The position numbers and the translations under genes are program-made. DNA of 64,000 nucleotides from Kingdonia uniflora (Eukaryota; Streptophyta; Magnoliopsida; Ranunculales; Circaeasteraceae): the NCBI GenBank assembly GCA_014058105.1, contig JACGCM010000669.1, positions 3,658,001 to 3,722,000 on the forward strand. Direction: 5' to 3'. The notes under the pieces were generated by a model. That model was not told the origin of the DNA and did no database searches. It saw nothing but the letters and a program-made list of their open reading frames with translations. Below are positions 44,540 through 58,781 of the stretch, in pieces (positions within the stretch are counted from its first letter, which is position 1; each line of letters opens with the position of its first letter).

Positions 44540-45345
44540 CTTTATATTACATGGGTCGGATCAGCCCGGGTTTAGGCCCAAGTCTGATTCGACCCAATAA
44601 AGTTGGGCATATTTCTATATGCGAACCCGAACCGACCAGATTTAAAACCCGAAACATAACCTAACTGGACTGCTCGAGTCGGGTCGGGTTTGAAACTCGG
44701 GTTTCCTCTATTTTTTTAAAATCCATTCTTTTTCTTCAAATCAAGTTGTTGCGAGTACAACGACGAGATCAGAAACTAGACTTCACCCCTCACTGATCTC
44801 CTCCTCCTCAAGATCTGTGAAATCCTTAATGTAACAACAAGCCAACCAAATCTTCAAATTCAACTCTTAATGTTTGATTCATCTCCACACCCCCAAATAT
44901 TACAACATATTAGGGTTTGCCTAATTTTTATAATTGGGTATGCTTTTTGTGTTGCAGTGTTTCGATTTGAGGGGAACCGATTGCGATGTTGTACTTAAGT
45001 GGGAGATCGGTGATGATGCTCTACTTAAGAGGGAAACCGAAGACTTAAGATGCCGTTGTTTGTAAATTTAGAGAGAGAGAGATGATGATTTTAAGAGGGA
45101 AATAGGGGATCAAGGTTTGATGAATAATGATTTAAGAGGGAGAGATGAGACTGTTGCCTAGGAAGGAGAAGAGGTTGAATATTTCAATATACACTAAATT
45201 CGGTTCAAACTGAACCCGCAACCCGAGCCTAAAACAGAACCGGGTTACCAAACTCAAATTTGAAACCGAACCGAGTGTTCTTGAGAACCGTATGGAAACA
45301 GTCGGATCGGGTCAGTCCAGATCGGTTTCCCGGGTTTACCGGTTT
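44540..45345. repeat. GGGTCGGGT-rich dispersed repeat, possibly a non-autonomous element
   Basis: Two blocks rich in ACCCGAACC / GGGTCGGGTTTGAAAC (44550-44705 and 45185-45345) enclose about 480 bp of unique sequence. The arrangement suggests terminal regions of one element, but no clean TIR or TSD is visible. Confidence 0.35.
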
Positions 45346-46386
45346 GATGTACAACCCTTTCCCTATATATATATATATATATGTCGATCCTTCATTAGGC
45401 AAATTCCTCTGGAATCAAAGTTGTATTTGAGAAAAAAAGTTAAGCCAACACTTTTGATAGATACACTCCTATCAGCCTCTCCTAAACTGTTGGAGATTCC
45501 CTACTAAATATATTGAGAGATAAAAATAGGGGATGAATGAACAATTTGGGAAAGAGTACCGGAGAGGAATGTCCCCCAAAAGATGAAGGCAAAGGCAAAC
45601 CTCTTGGTGGCCTCAACCCAATTCTCAGCTAAAAACTCATGTCTAACCATAATATTGTCATCACACTCACATCAATTCCAGCGCTGTAGCTACAGGTTCA
45701 AACTCCATCGTCAAAAATCAGGTGCAGTGTCCACAATAGTTAGCAGCATCCCAGAACCACTACGCTGTCCTCGGCATATCGTATACCGCTTCCTACACAG
45801 ATATCAAGAAAGCGTATCATCTTCAGGTAACTCTTTCAATCTATTAAATTAAATAGTAATGATGATTTGGATATTTCATCTGGTAGTAATGTCTGGATTA
45901 GTAAACCCTTTAGGTTAGTGTATATTGAAGTTGGAGGATACCAAAGCACGTTACTAGTATATCATAGAATACCTTTCATGAGGAAGATAATGCGAAAGTT
46001 TGGGGTCAAGAGGTATTAGAAGGTGGATGTAGGGCCGAGGTTAGTGTAAAACAGCAACTGAGCAGTCACATAATAGTAGCAGCAGGTCTAATTTAATACA
46101 ACAACAACAACAAAGTATTCAATAATTAATACTCAAGTAAACAACAAAGTATAACAATAAATATATGGAGTCGTAACAGCCGTTAGATCATAAAGGTTAT
46201 TTCCTATATTCTAATAATTTATTTAATCTTAAAATACCCCCATTTCATCTATGCAAAATCCGCATCTCAATTACTTTATGAAATGGTGGGTATAAATGGA
46301 TGTCCAACCCACAACTTTTCTCCTATATGAAATCAGGGGTATTTTTAGGAAGTCTAAATACGAAAAGAGATGTATTTTGGTAAGTC
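45346..46386. other. intergenic, no gene recognised
   Basis: Contains a TA microsatellite (45362-45382) and a small plus-strand frame (45583-45852) with no known motif. An ACAACAACAACAA tract lies at 46101. Confidence 0.4.
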
Positions 46387-46390
46387 TAAG

Positions 46391-48001
46391 GGGGTGTTTA
46401 TTTTTTTTCTCGTACATAACTTACAGCTCTTACCCAACTTAAAATCTTTTACTCCCCTCTTACTCTCGACTTAGAGCCGTTTGTTTTTTAGTCTTACTTA
46501 AACAAAATCTCTTACTCAAGCTAATAATCTCTTACTCCAGTTTTCTTTGAAAATTGGCTGGTTTTGGTGTAAGAGGCTCTTACTTGGGTTTTGTCTCTTT
46601 TTTACCCCTCACAAAACCATTATTCCCTACCCCTAGTCCTTATTTTCCCTAAAACCAAAGCCTAAAGTTTTTTTCTTTCTTCTTCCACCACCGACCACTC
46701 CATAGCAAGAGCTCAAATCCCTCCCACTCCACTCCACTCCACTTCACTCTCTTCATCCTTTATTGGTTGCGTCTCTCTTACTCTCATTCAAGGTAATTTT
46801 TATAAATTGTTCTAGGGTTTACTGTAATTTGCTGTGATTTGAGGATTTGATAAATCAATCTGTAATTTGCTGTGAATTACTATAATTATGCCAAATTGCT
46901 TGTGAATTGCTTGTGAATTGTTGTGACTGTGATTATGCCAAATTGTAGCAATTAGGGGGTTATTGAAACAATTATTGCTGTGAATTACTGTGATTATTGA
47001 AACTGTTAACGAATGTGTTTTATTTTATGAATCAACCACCAAGATTCTTATGTGTCCTTCATAAGAATTGTTAAAGGCATTGTTGTTTAATGATCTCAAA
47101 TGGCAAACGACATAGTAGGAGGGCTAGCTTTTTATCTGTCCCTCAAAACCATTATCTGATTATAGTATATTAACTGGTTTAGTAATATCTTGAGGTCCAT
47201 GCTTATCATCTGTGTAGTAAAAACCTGGCAGCATAAGGTCAGACAGTTGTAAAGATCTTTACATATTTGGCTTCTCCAACCTTGATGGACTCATCGGCCA
47301 GTAACCATATAACCCCACATGGGAGTCTCCAATAGAAATTTATAGTGTGCTTCCCGACTTTATTTATAAGATTCATAAGAATGTAGGTGGTAACACCAGA
47401 GCCTACAATATACACAGCTATACCAATAATTTGGTTTAAGATCGAGAAGATACATGTATTTTGGTAAGTGGAAACAAGTTCATTAAAATGACAAAAATAT
47501 TGTAATTCATAAACTAAAATCTGCTTGCAAGACTAAGGGTATGTATCCCTTTATATAAATTTATTTGATATTTGGGGTTTAAGGGTTTATCTGATATCAT
47601 ACTATTGTAGAATAGTGACTATAGTGAGTGTTTGAATTTGCTTATGTAATTGGTTGGATTTGCTTGTATCATTATGTAAGGGTTTAACTGATATCATTAT
47701 GTACTTGCATATGCTTTTCTCTATTCCTAGTACTTCAACCTCTCTATAAATTTTTTTTGTATTCCTTGTGTATTAAAGAGTTATTGATTTGATTTGTGGT
47801 GGTTCTTGATAGGTTGTGAACTCTCTCTATCTCATCTCTAGACTTTGAAAAGGTATGACAAATTTATTTTTTATGGATGATAATTCGATATTATTGTTGT
47901 AAATGTTAATAATATATTATTTGGTACTTAATAGTAATATATTATAAATGATGGTTGATGTATCGTGCAATACTTATTTGTTAAACTCTTATTAGGGGAA
48001 G
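46391..48001. other. 5' region of the Harbinger element
   Basis: Promoter and leader sequence. CTCATTCAAG|GTAATTTT (about 46792) looks like a 5' UTR splice donor. On the minus strand 47460-47263 there is an open, protein-like stretch (LNQIIGIAVYIVGSGVTTY) that I cannot assign. Confidence 0.4.
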
Positions 48002-49304
48002 ATGAATAATTGTCAGTATATATTAGCCATTATTGCAACCATTATCTTGTACATGGAGCTGGTCAAGTTGAATAGGAGTGTTCGTCAGAAACTTTGCACT
48101 TTTGCACTGACTGAAAAACAATATGTCCATGAATTGATTCAGGGTCCTGCCACCAATATGTGCAATATGATGAGGATAAACCCTAATTCTTTTAGATCCC
48201 TTGTGGTACACTTTAGGTATACTGGGTTGCTTAAAGATAACATGTATATAGATGTTGAGGAGAAGCTAGCTATTTTCATGCATATCATTGATCACAAGAT
48301 GTCAAATCGAGCTGCAAATTCTAGGTTTCAACATTCAGCTGCTACTACGAGCAAGATATTTCATGAAGTTCTTGATGCTATGATGATATTCCAAAAGGAT
48401 ATGATAGTGCCTTCTAAATTTGATCAACTACCTGGACCTATTACACATCATAAAACATTGAGGGAGGGGCCTTTCAAAGGAGCTGTAGGGGCAATTGATG
48501 GTACACTTATTAGTGCAAGCATTGCAGAGGATGACAAAACTCTTTATAGGGGAAGAGGTGGGGGGGGGGAATGCTTCCAAAATGTGATGGCCATATGTGA
48601 TTTTAACATGATGTTCACATATGCAGTAGCTGGATGGGAAGGAGTGGCTCATGACGCTAGGATTTTAAGTAAAACATTGGTAAATCCAGCCAATAATTTC
48701 CCAATGCCTCCCTCACATGGTAAACTCATTTTCTCATCTTAAAGATACTTCTAGTTTTTAGTTTTGATTTGAATAATAAAACTTATAAATTCTATTTTGG
48801 GTATTGTAGATCTATACTACTTATGTGATGCTGCATACGCCCAAACTAGAGGCTTTATGTGCTCATTCAGGGATGTGAGGTATTGGTTGAATGATTATAG
48901 GCGTGGAGGTCGGCCAACAAATCTACAAGAACACTTTAATCATGCCCATGCTCAACTGCAGAATATAATTGAAAGGAGCTTTGGAGTATTGAAAGCAAGA
49001 TTCCCAATTTTGAAAGCAATGTCTTCTTATGACTTTCCAAACCAGAGGGACATTGTTATAGCATGCATGGCAATCCACAACTATTTGAGAAGGGTGGCTC
49101 GGAATGATGTTCTCTTCCGTCAGTTCAAAAATGCAGATATGGGGGGGGGGGGACAACAATGAAGATGTTGATGAGGAGTTGCCTCCTAATGCTATCTTAT
49201 TTGGAGCAGATGAGCGGGAAACATCTATTGTTCTGAGAGGCATGATTGCAGCCGAGTTAGCTTTAGCTCATAATGCCCAAAATGTTAATAATGCTCCAAA
49301 TTAA
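48002..49304 (+). CDS. PIF/Harbinger DDE transposase, one intron, poly-G frameshift near the C-terminus
   Basis: Exon 1 (48002-48719) ends at a GT donor; exon 2 starts at 48810 after ATTGTAG, and the split codon keeps the frame. Helical N-terminal motifs (VEEKLAIFMHII, NRAANSRFQHSAATTSKIF) precede the DDE_Tnp_4 core: Asp in GAIDGTLI (about residue 168), Asp in AHDARILSKTL (about 222) and Glu in NIIERSFGVLKARFPIL (exon 2). FPNQRDIVIACMAIHNYLRR follows, the usual C-terminal block. A run of twelve G at 49141-49152 shifts the frame: as written the protein ends at TGA 49160-49162, while the next frame runs on to 49304 with acidic DNNEDVDEELPPN. A ten-G run (48560-48569) lies between the two Asp residues. 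The enzyme would cut and paste the element at TWA targets. Confidence 0.9.
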
Positions 49305-49566
49305 TTAGTAATCTTATGTTAGGACATGTTTTAATTTGTTTTGTTAGTTAAGACATGATTTATGGACTTGTAATATTGAGATCACAAGACTTGTATATTT
49401 ATAAACTTATTTTATGGACAACTACTTTACAGTTAAATGGTGATTTATACTTGTATATGTAGAAATAGGGTAACAAAGATTTTCAAAACCACAAGGAATC
49501 CAAATCGGGCATATTGTCAATGCCTTTATGTAGTATAATATTTAAATTTTTTATTATAATTAAGTA

Positions 49567-49956
49567 ATGCTTAGATATATATATAAGTATCTGAAATGTC
49601 TATTACCTATATACACTATGATGCAGAACACGCCTAGGGACTGTGGCTTTTGGTGTTGGTTGGATGAGTATATGATATGTTCATGTGGTGTTGGTCCATG
49701 CAAACTCATTACTGCATCAATTAACAAAAGAAGATTCTATTGTTGCCCCCAATCAAAGTCCAAACATGAGAAAGGTTGTGGATTTTTCAATTGGTTTGAT
49801 AATGTAAAGGGTGATGATGCATCATCTTCCACTTGTGCTACCCCTAGTACCTCTACAACTTTTGGAGAGTTGGAGACAAGCTCAAAATGGATCTTCTTGT
49901 TTCAAAGACCAAGACTGAAATGCTGGAAAGCTTTCTTACAGAAATTGGGAAGTTAA
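49567..49956 (+). CDS. GRF-type zinc-finger ORF inside the Harbinger element
   Basis: A 129-codon frame (or 111 from the second ATG at 49621) contains CSCGVGPCKLITASINKRR, FYCCPQ and GCGFFNWFDN, the CxCG...K.. FY.C...CGFF.W order of GRF zinc fingers, which bind nucleic acid. A Ser/Thr-rich tail follows. It lies between the transposase and the Myb ORF on the same strand. PIF/Harbinger elements normally encode a transposase and a Myb-like protein; a GRF ORF is not part of the standard set I know. It may be a separate gene or an extra 5' exon of another transcript. Confidence 0.65.
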   Translation: MLRYIYKYLKCLLPIYTMMQNTPRDCGFWCWLDEYMICSCGVGPCKLITASINKRRFYCCPQSKSKHEKGCGFFNWFDNVKGDDASSSTCATPSTSTTFGELETSSKWIFLFQRPRLKCWKAFLQKLGS

Positions 49957-50166
49957 ATTTGAAGGATTATGATGTTTTAGATAAATGTAATTGGTTATGA
50001 ACTAGAAAGTATAGTTATGCATAAATTGTGTTAAGTATATTTTCATTGCTGTTATTTTGCCTTGAACATGTTTATCGATTATTTATCTTGTTTCTAATAT
50101 TTCTAAAATGTAGTTAGTGATATATTCTCTATATTTATTGTTTATAATTGTTTTTGTTGCAAAGCT

Positions 50167-51170
50167 ATGGGACGAAAGAAAACACCACAAGTTGATGGAG
50201 AAGATAAAGAAAATAAGGCAAAACACGTGTTTAGGAAGCATCCAATTATGAAGATAGCTTTTATAGAGAAATGTCAAAAACGGATCAACAAGAAACGATT
50301 GTAAGGGAATTCTTTGAGTTCAGCTGCTTGGAAAGAAGTGATGGATGAGATGAACGCAGAATTTTATCAGGCTTTCACTCAAAAGGAGCTCAAGAACCAA
50401 TGGGACTACTTGAGGAAGAGCTATATGTTCTGGAGGTCCTTGACTGCTAGGGCAGGTCATGCATATGATGAGGCTTCAGGGACGTTTGACTGGCCAAAGG
50501 AATATTGGGTTGACATTTTGGTGGTAATTATTTTTTCACAACCTTTTCTACTTGTATGAATTTGGTTTATCTATATTCTAAGTATATATATATATACTTA
50601 TGTTCTGCTCTTGCATTTGAACAGGCATATCCCAAAGCAAATAAGTTTATGACAGCCCCACTTGTACATAGGGAGTTGTTGAAGGGCCTGTTTGAGGGTA
50701 CAATTGCTACAGGACACTATGCCTATGCAACAGGTTCAGAGTATGTCCCTACTACCCAACCCACTAGTGAGCTTGTTCACATAGTTGATGATGACATCCC
50801 CATGGACACAGCTGATTTTGGGGCTAGTGGAATTGATAACCCATGGGATGGGATGAATATATCCATAGATGATGTGCCTATCAGTCCTACAACTCAGCCT
50901 AGTCCTGCTAGTACTACTCCACGCACACTAGCATCTAGAAATGGATCTGCTAAAGGAAAGAAGGTTGCTGCAAATGTTGAACCATCTTCAGTAAGTTTGA
51001 TCAATGAGCTGATATCCGCTATTAGTAGCAATGGCCCAGGTTCTGGTTCCAGCAACAATGACAATACAATGTCTGAGGTAATGAATATTTTGGACAACAT
51101 GTTGGAAACTAGTGAGATAGAGGAATCTTTTTACCACTTGGTGCTGAAGATGTTGGGAGGAGTAGACTAG
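50167..51170 (+). pseudogene. Harbinger ORF1, Myb/SANT-like DNA-binding protein
   Basis: Exon 1 runs from ATG 50167 to 50520 and exon 2 from 50625 (after TTGAACAG) to TAG at 51170, in phase. The Myb/SANT-like (Myb_DNA-bind_3) domain has FIEKCQKRINKKRL, SSAAWKEVMDEMNAEF, KNQWDYLRKSYMFWRSL and DWPKEYW, then PKANKFMTAPLVHRELLKGLF. The rest is Ser/Thr/Pro-rich with a helical C-terminus. An in-frame TAA (50302-50304) sits at the point where the family has a conserved Gly/Asn loop. Initiation at a later site would skip the first helix. Such proteins bind the transposon ends and bring the transposase into the nucleus. Confidence 0.8.
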
Positions 51171-51639
51171 TCCAACTATAGGATTGTTTTTTTGAACTTG
51201 GATGAAAGGCGTCGTCTTGGGTTTCTGAAAATGCTTATTGGGTGAGTATTATAGATGTGGCCTTGAATCTTTTCTTAGCTTGTGTGGTAAAATACTATTT
51301 TATGTTATGTGAACTTCTAGATGCTTGAAGAGACTATTTTATATTATGTGGCCTTGAACTCTTCTAGATGTTATGTAAACTCTTCTAGACTATTCTCTGC
51401 CTATATCTGTTTCAGTTTGTATCATTCTTCTAGCATTTCAATAAATGACCTTCATAAAGAAACTATATTCCTATGAGTTTTTGTTTCTTGCTCTTGTATT
51501 TGGTTGCCCAAATATCTCAGCTTCTGTAGCTGTTATGTTTTTTGTGTAGCTGTTATGCTTGCTTATACTGTTATGGTAATAACTATTTTTTGTGTAGCTA
51601 TTATGTTTTTAAGGGGCAATCTGTTTGCTGGAAGAGAAG

Positions 51640-52370
51640 GTAATAAACAAATGAAGTGCAGTCCATCTGTTATGCTTGAGTGCCTATGAACTATTATGCT
51701 TGACTGTTATGCCTGAATGGGTGTAATATATGCACAAGCTTGAGGGAGAAGGCAGAGAATAGTTAGTATATATGACTATGAACTGTTATGCTTGACTGCC
51801 TGACTATGAACTGTTATGCCTGCTTATACTCAAGGGATTACTCTATCATGTCTAGAATAGTTATGTCTAGAATAGTGAGTATATATGCCTTTGAGTTCAG
51901 CTGCTTGACTGCCTGACTGTTATGCTTGACTGCCTTAAAGTTAGTTTGTATATATGCCTGCCTATGAACTGTTATGCTTGACTGCCTTAAAGTTAGTTTG
52001 TATACATGTTTTTATACCTTGCTCTTGTATTTGGTTGCCCAAATATCTCAGCTTCATTGTTGCAGTATTATCCACCATGTGTAGCTTCATTGTTGTAGTA
52101 TTCTCCCTGTATAGTTGCAGTATTATCCACCATGTGCTGAGTGTTCCATGTTCTCTTCAAACTGTTATGAACTACTTATACTGTTATGAACTTGCCTGCC
52201 TATACTGTTATGAACTTGCATATACTATTATGAACTGTATAGTTTGTATGATTCAAGTTTTCTATTGTGAACTGTTATGAACTCTGGGAAGAAAAAATTG
52301 TTATGAACTGGCCTATAAATTTTTACGCTTGACTGCCTGCCTATGAACTGTTATGCCTGCTTATCTGCAT
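51640..52370. repeat. TGAACTGTTATGCTTGACTGCC minisatellite in the Harbinger 3' region
   Basis: Irregular copies of CTATGAACTGTTATGCTTGACTGCC and TTATACTGTTATGAACTTG recur about fifteen times. No gene is present between 51171 and 52856. Confidence 0.7.
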
Positions 52371-53106
52371 ATTGCTTCAAGGGATTACTCTGGGAAGAAA
52401 AAACTTGTATGATTCAGTTTGTATGATTTAGTTTATATTTGGATAAACAATTTGATAAATGCTTTGATAGAGTACAAGCAAGATATTTTGACACAAAAGG
52501 AATGAATTTTTGAATCAAAGAATCAACATGCAAGATATTTTCCACCCAAAAACTTGTAACGTTTTTGAGTACTGCACAGAACACGTCTTTATGAGGGACC
52601 AAATCTGAATAACTCATCTTCAAATGTTATTTTTACTTCAATAACTTAACCATAACTAATATGTATTGAGGGGTAATTTAGTAGTTTATGATTTTTATGT
52701 TTTAAGTTAAGCTAAAAAAACAAATAGATTATGATCAAAAAATCATGACTTACAGGTTGAGTAAGAACTGAAACACTTCCTCTAACTAAACCTCTAAGTT
52801 GACTTAGACTTCTTACCCAACTTAGAGGCTTACCTCTTACTAAAACAAACACCGCCTAACTCGAACATGTCTAAACCAAACCTTACGAAGCCTAAATTCC
52901 TTCTCGTCATCCCTGATTTTAGTGTTTTTGAATTGTTGAAGTTCAAGAACTGCTGTTCTTCGGCCCCTATTGTTAATTAGGGTTTCAATTTCACCTCCAT
53001 TTGAAGTTTTGTTGATCTATTCTGGATTAGGGTTTTGAAATCTCGCTTGAGTCCGCGAAAAGGGATCAATCAATTCGGTAATAAGTGTCCGAAAAAAGAA
53101 ATCTCC

Positions 53107-56651
<3,545 letters not shown>

Positions 56652-57034
56652 ACAAAACAAGAGTTAAAAAGTGAGGAACATTACAATAAGTGTCGTTGCC
56701 GACCATCTGTAGTAGTTTTATGCATCAATCTACCATTTGTAGCTATGTATGAGCAGTTTTATACATCTGAGTTTCAAAAGTAAATTGTTGTTGTACATGA
56801 TGATTGTTCCGAAATGAAATGCTAAGACACCAACAGCATATCTCCACGAATAAATCTATGGCGCTGATAAGAGAATTTGAAGGAAGTTTACACGAATTCT
56901 TCCTTGCAAAACATATTTGCACACAAGCTCTGCTGACTGGACGGGATTTATCGGGTGCCACAATAACTATCTTGTGGATGAGAAGAGAGGAGATAATAGA
57001 GAGGATCCTATTATTTTGTTGTAATAAATTTATA

Positions 57035-57085
57035 GTCCCACATTGTCTTAGTGGAGGAAATGAGGATGCTTCTGGGGATATATAA
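57035..57085 (+). promoter_or_regulatory. USE and TATA box of the U4 snRNA gene
   Basis: GTCCCACATTG (57035-57045) matches the plant upstream sequence element RTCCCACATCG with one change. TATATAA (57079-57085) lies 33 bp further on. The USE-TATA distance of about four helical turns is the plant RNA polymerase II arrangement; polymerase III snRNA genes have about one turn less. Confidence 0.85.
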
Positions 57086-57111
57086 CAAGGCTTGGTGTAC
57101 AGCGAAGAGGT

Positions 57112-57265
57112 ATCTTTGCGCTTGGGGCAATGACGCAGTCAGTGAGGTTCTAACCGAGGCGCGTCAATTGCTGGTTGAAAACTATTTCCAAACCCCCTCT
57201 TGGGCCTTGGCTTGACTAAGGCTCTCGAGAATTTCTGGAAGGGTACCCTGCAAAGGGGATCCCTA
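57112..57265 (+). ncRNA. U4: U4 spliceosomal snRNA
   Basis: The sequence starts ATCTTTGCGCTTGGGGCAAT, continues GAGGTTCTAACCGAGGCGCG (stem I/II region that pairs with U6), TTGCTGGTTGAAAACTATTTCC and AAACCCCCTCTTGGGCCTTGG, and has an Sm-type site in GAGAATTTCTGGAAGGG. It is close to plant U4 in length (about 154 nt) and layout. The start lies 33 bp after the TATA box. U4 pairs with U6 in the tri-snRNP before spliceosome activation. The 3' end is approximate. The proper USE and TATA favour a working gene over a pseudogene, though the first loop reads GCAGTCAGTGAGG, which may differ from consensus. Confidence 0.88.
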
Positions 57266-57434
57266 CAATTCTAAAATTAAAGTTACCTTGTACTTCAAAT
57301 ATAAGATAGAGGTTATTCCTTTTGGATGGTATCTCCACTAGACTACTATTATTGTTTGTTGTGATGAACAAGAGTGAAAGGATTTAGAGATACTCAAAAA
57401 CCAAATACTCAAGTCTCATATCATACATAATTGC

Positions 57435-57937
57435 GATAGAAGAAAGTAGAAGAAGAGTTATCTTCGTTCACAGGTATTTGGAACTCTTATTTCTCTCAAA
57501 GTTAGACACAGTAGTATGGGATCCCCGGTAGTATACTTACCTAGTAGGGAATATTGTGACTTGTAATCCCTTGTTAATAATCCTCTTTGTTATCCAAATT
57601 TTGTCTCCCAAGGCAATCTTGTGTATGAATTGTCGAAAATGCCTAATTCAACAATTTCGTAAACGCAAGTCTCCAAATAACTGCGACAGCCGCAGTGATA
57701 GAAGAAAGTAGGATAAGACTCATCTTCGTTGACAGGTATTTGGAACTCTTACCTCTCTCAAAGTTAGACACAGTAGTATGGGATCCCCAGTAGTATACCT
57801 ACCTGCTTTGTAGATAATGTTGTGACTTGTAATCCCTTGTTAATAATCCTCTTTGTAATCCAAATTTTTTCTCCCCATGCAATCCTGTGAATGAATTATC
57901 GAAAATGCCTAATTCAACAATTTCGTAAGCGTAAATC
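57435..57937. repeat. 262-bp direct duplication
   Basis: GATAGAAGAAAGTAG begins at 57435 and again at 57697. The two copies (57435-57696 and 57697-57937) match along GTATTTGGAACTCTTA, CACAGTAGTATGGGATCCCC, CTTGTAATCCCTTGTTAATA and CTAATTCAACAATTTCGTAA with point differences. Confidence 0.85.
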
Positions 57938-58130
57938 TCAGTCAGCATGCAAGAATTATCAATTTCGGCAATATTAGATATGTAATTACTCACATACATA
58001 TCGTAATTGTCGATATCGACAGTATTGGATATGGAAGTTTTCACACACTACTACATTGTCGAACTCGACAATAGTTTACATGCAAGTCCTGACATATAGG
58101 AGTATATTGTCGAACTCGACAAAATTTTAT
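57893..58130. repeat. ATTGTCGA-NN-TCGACAAT quasi-palindrome cluster 1
   Basis: About five copies or half-copies of ATTGTCGAACTCGACAAT, spaced roughly 50-70 bp apart. Clusters 2-4 are at 59855-60095, 61735-61970 and 63540-63725. Confidence 0.75.
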
Positions 58131-58176
58131 TTATTTTCAGCTTATTTTAGGTTACGCCATATGTTATAAGCATGTT

Positions 58177-58600
58177 TTGTTAAGGCATGACAATTTCATA
58201 GGGTTTTACTTCTGTTATTTTAGAGGCCTGACAATGGTGTTTAGTTTTTTGCACTGGGTCCATAAATTATTTTGTGCGTGTTTTGTCAGGGAGGAGTCAG
58301 AGAGTTACGATAGTGTCTACATACCACTTTCTTCGCTAACTCACGAAGAAATCTATCCACCACTACAAGATGTTGAAGTACAAGAAGCGAGGCAAGCCAA
58401 AATTGAGTGAGAATTAGAATTTGGAGGACTAGAAAATGAGTTCTGGGAGGAGCAAGATTTGGCATATTTCAATTCAATGCGTAAGAGAGCTGATTACGAT
58501 TCTCTGACGATTCTTCATATGGGTGGCAAATGGGTTAATATAGCTAAGAAGAATGTCAATGTAACTAGATTTTCAGATAGGAGTATGTGTTAGAAGTCTG
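58177..58600 (+). other. unassigned open stretch upstream of the FAR1-type relic
   Basis: A 77-codon frame (58177-58410) ends at a TGA and continues in the same frame to about 58590 with one more stop, reading EFWEEQDLAYFNSMRKRADY and ILHMGGKWVNIAKKNVN. It could be the 5' part of the transposase gene that follows. The family is unknown. Confidence 0.35.
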
Positions 58601-58781
58601 TGTTGTACAACGAGTTTTGCTGGGGGTCATTGTTTACATTTTGTATTTCCTCTTTTGTAGCATGTGATGTAATGAAGGCTTTCAAATGAAATGAACATTG
58701 CGTTGGACATTACTTGTGTTTAGTTTTTAATATTTTCTTAAATTACTTGCGTAGGACAACTCACAATTATTTCTTTTATGT

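Larger units (their letters stand above)
46390..52856 (+). mobile_element. PIF/Harbinger DNA transposon
   Basis: The left end GGGGGTGTTTATTT and the right end (inward) GGCGGTGTTTGTTT form short imperfect TIRs flanked by the 3-bp target TAA on both sides (46387-46389 and 52857-52859). GG-x-x-x-TGTTTG-type ends and a TAA/TTA target are diagnostic of PIF/Harbinger. Inside are a DDE transposase, a GRF-finger ORF and a Myb/SANT ORF, all on the plus strand. Confidence 0.92.

Noticed and set aside
56804..57085. Plus-strand frame after the beta-amylase gene
   Set aside because: It overlaps the U4 promoter and shows no family signature; likely chance.
58032..58045. CACACACTACTACA as a CACTA-type transposon end
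   Set aside because: No inverted partner or 3-bp duplication is visible in the window, and the nearby transposase relic is of MULE type.
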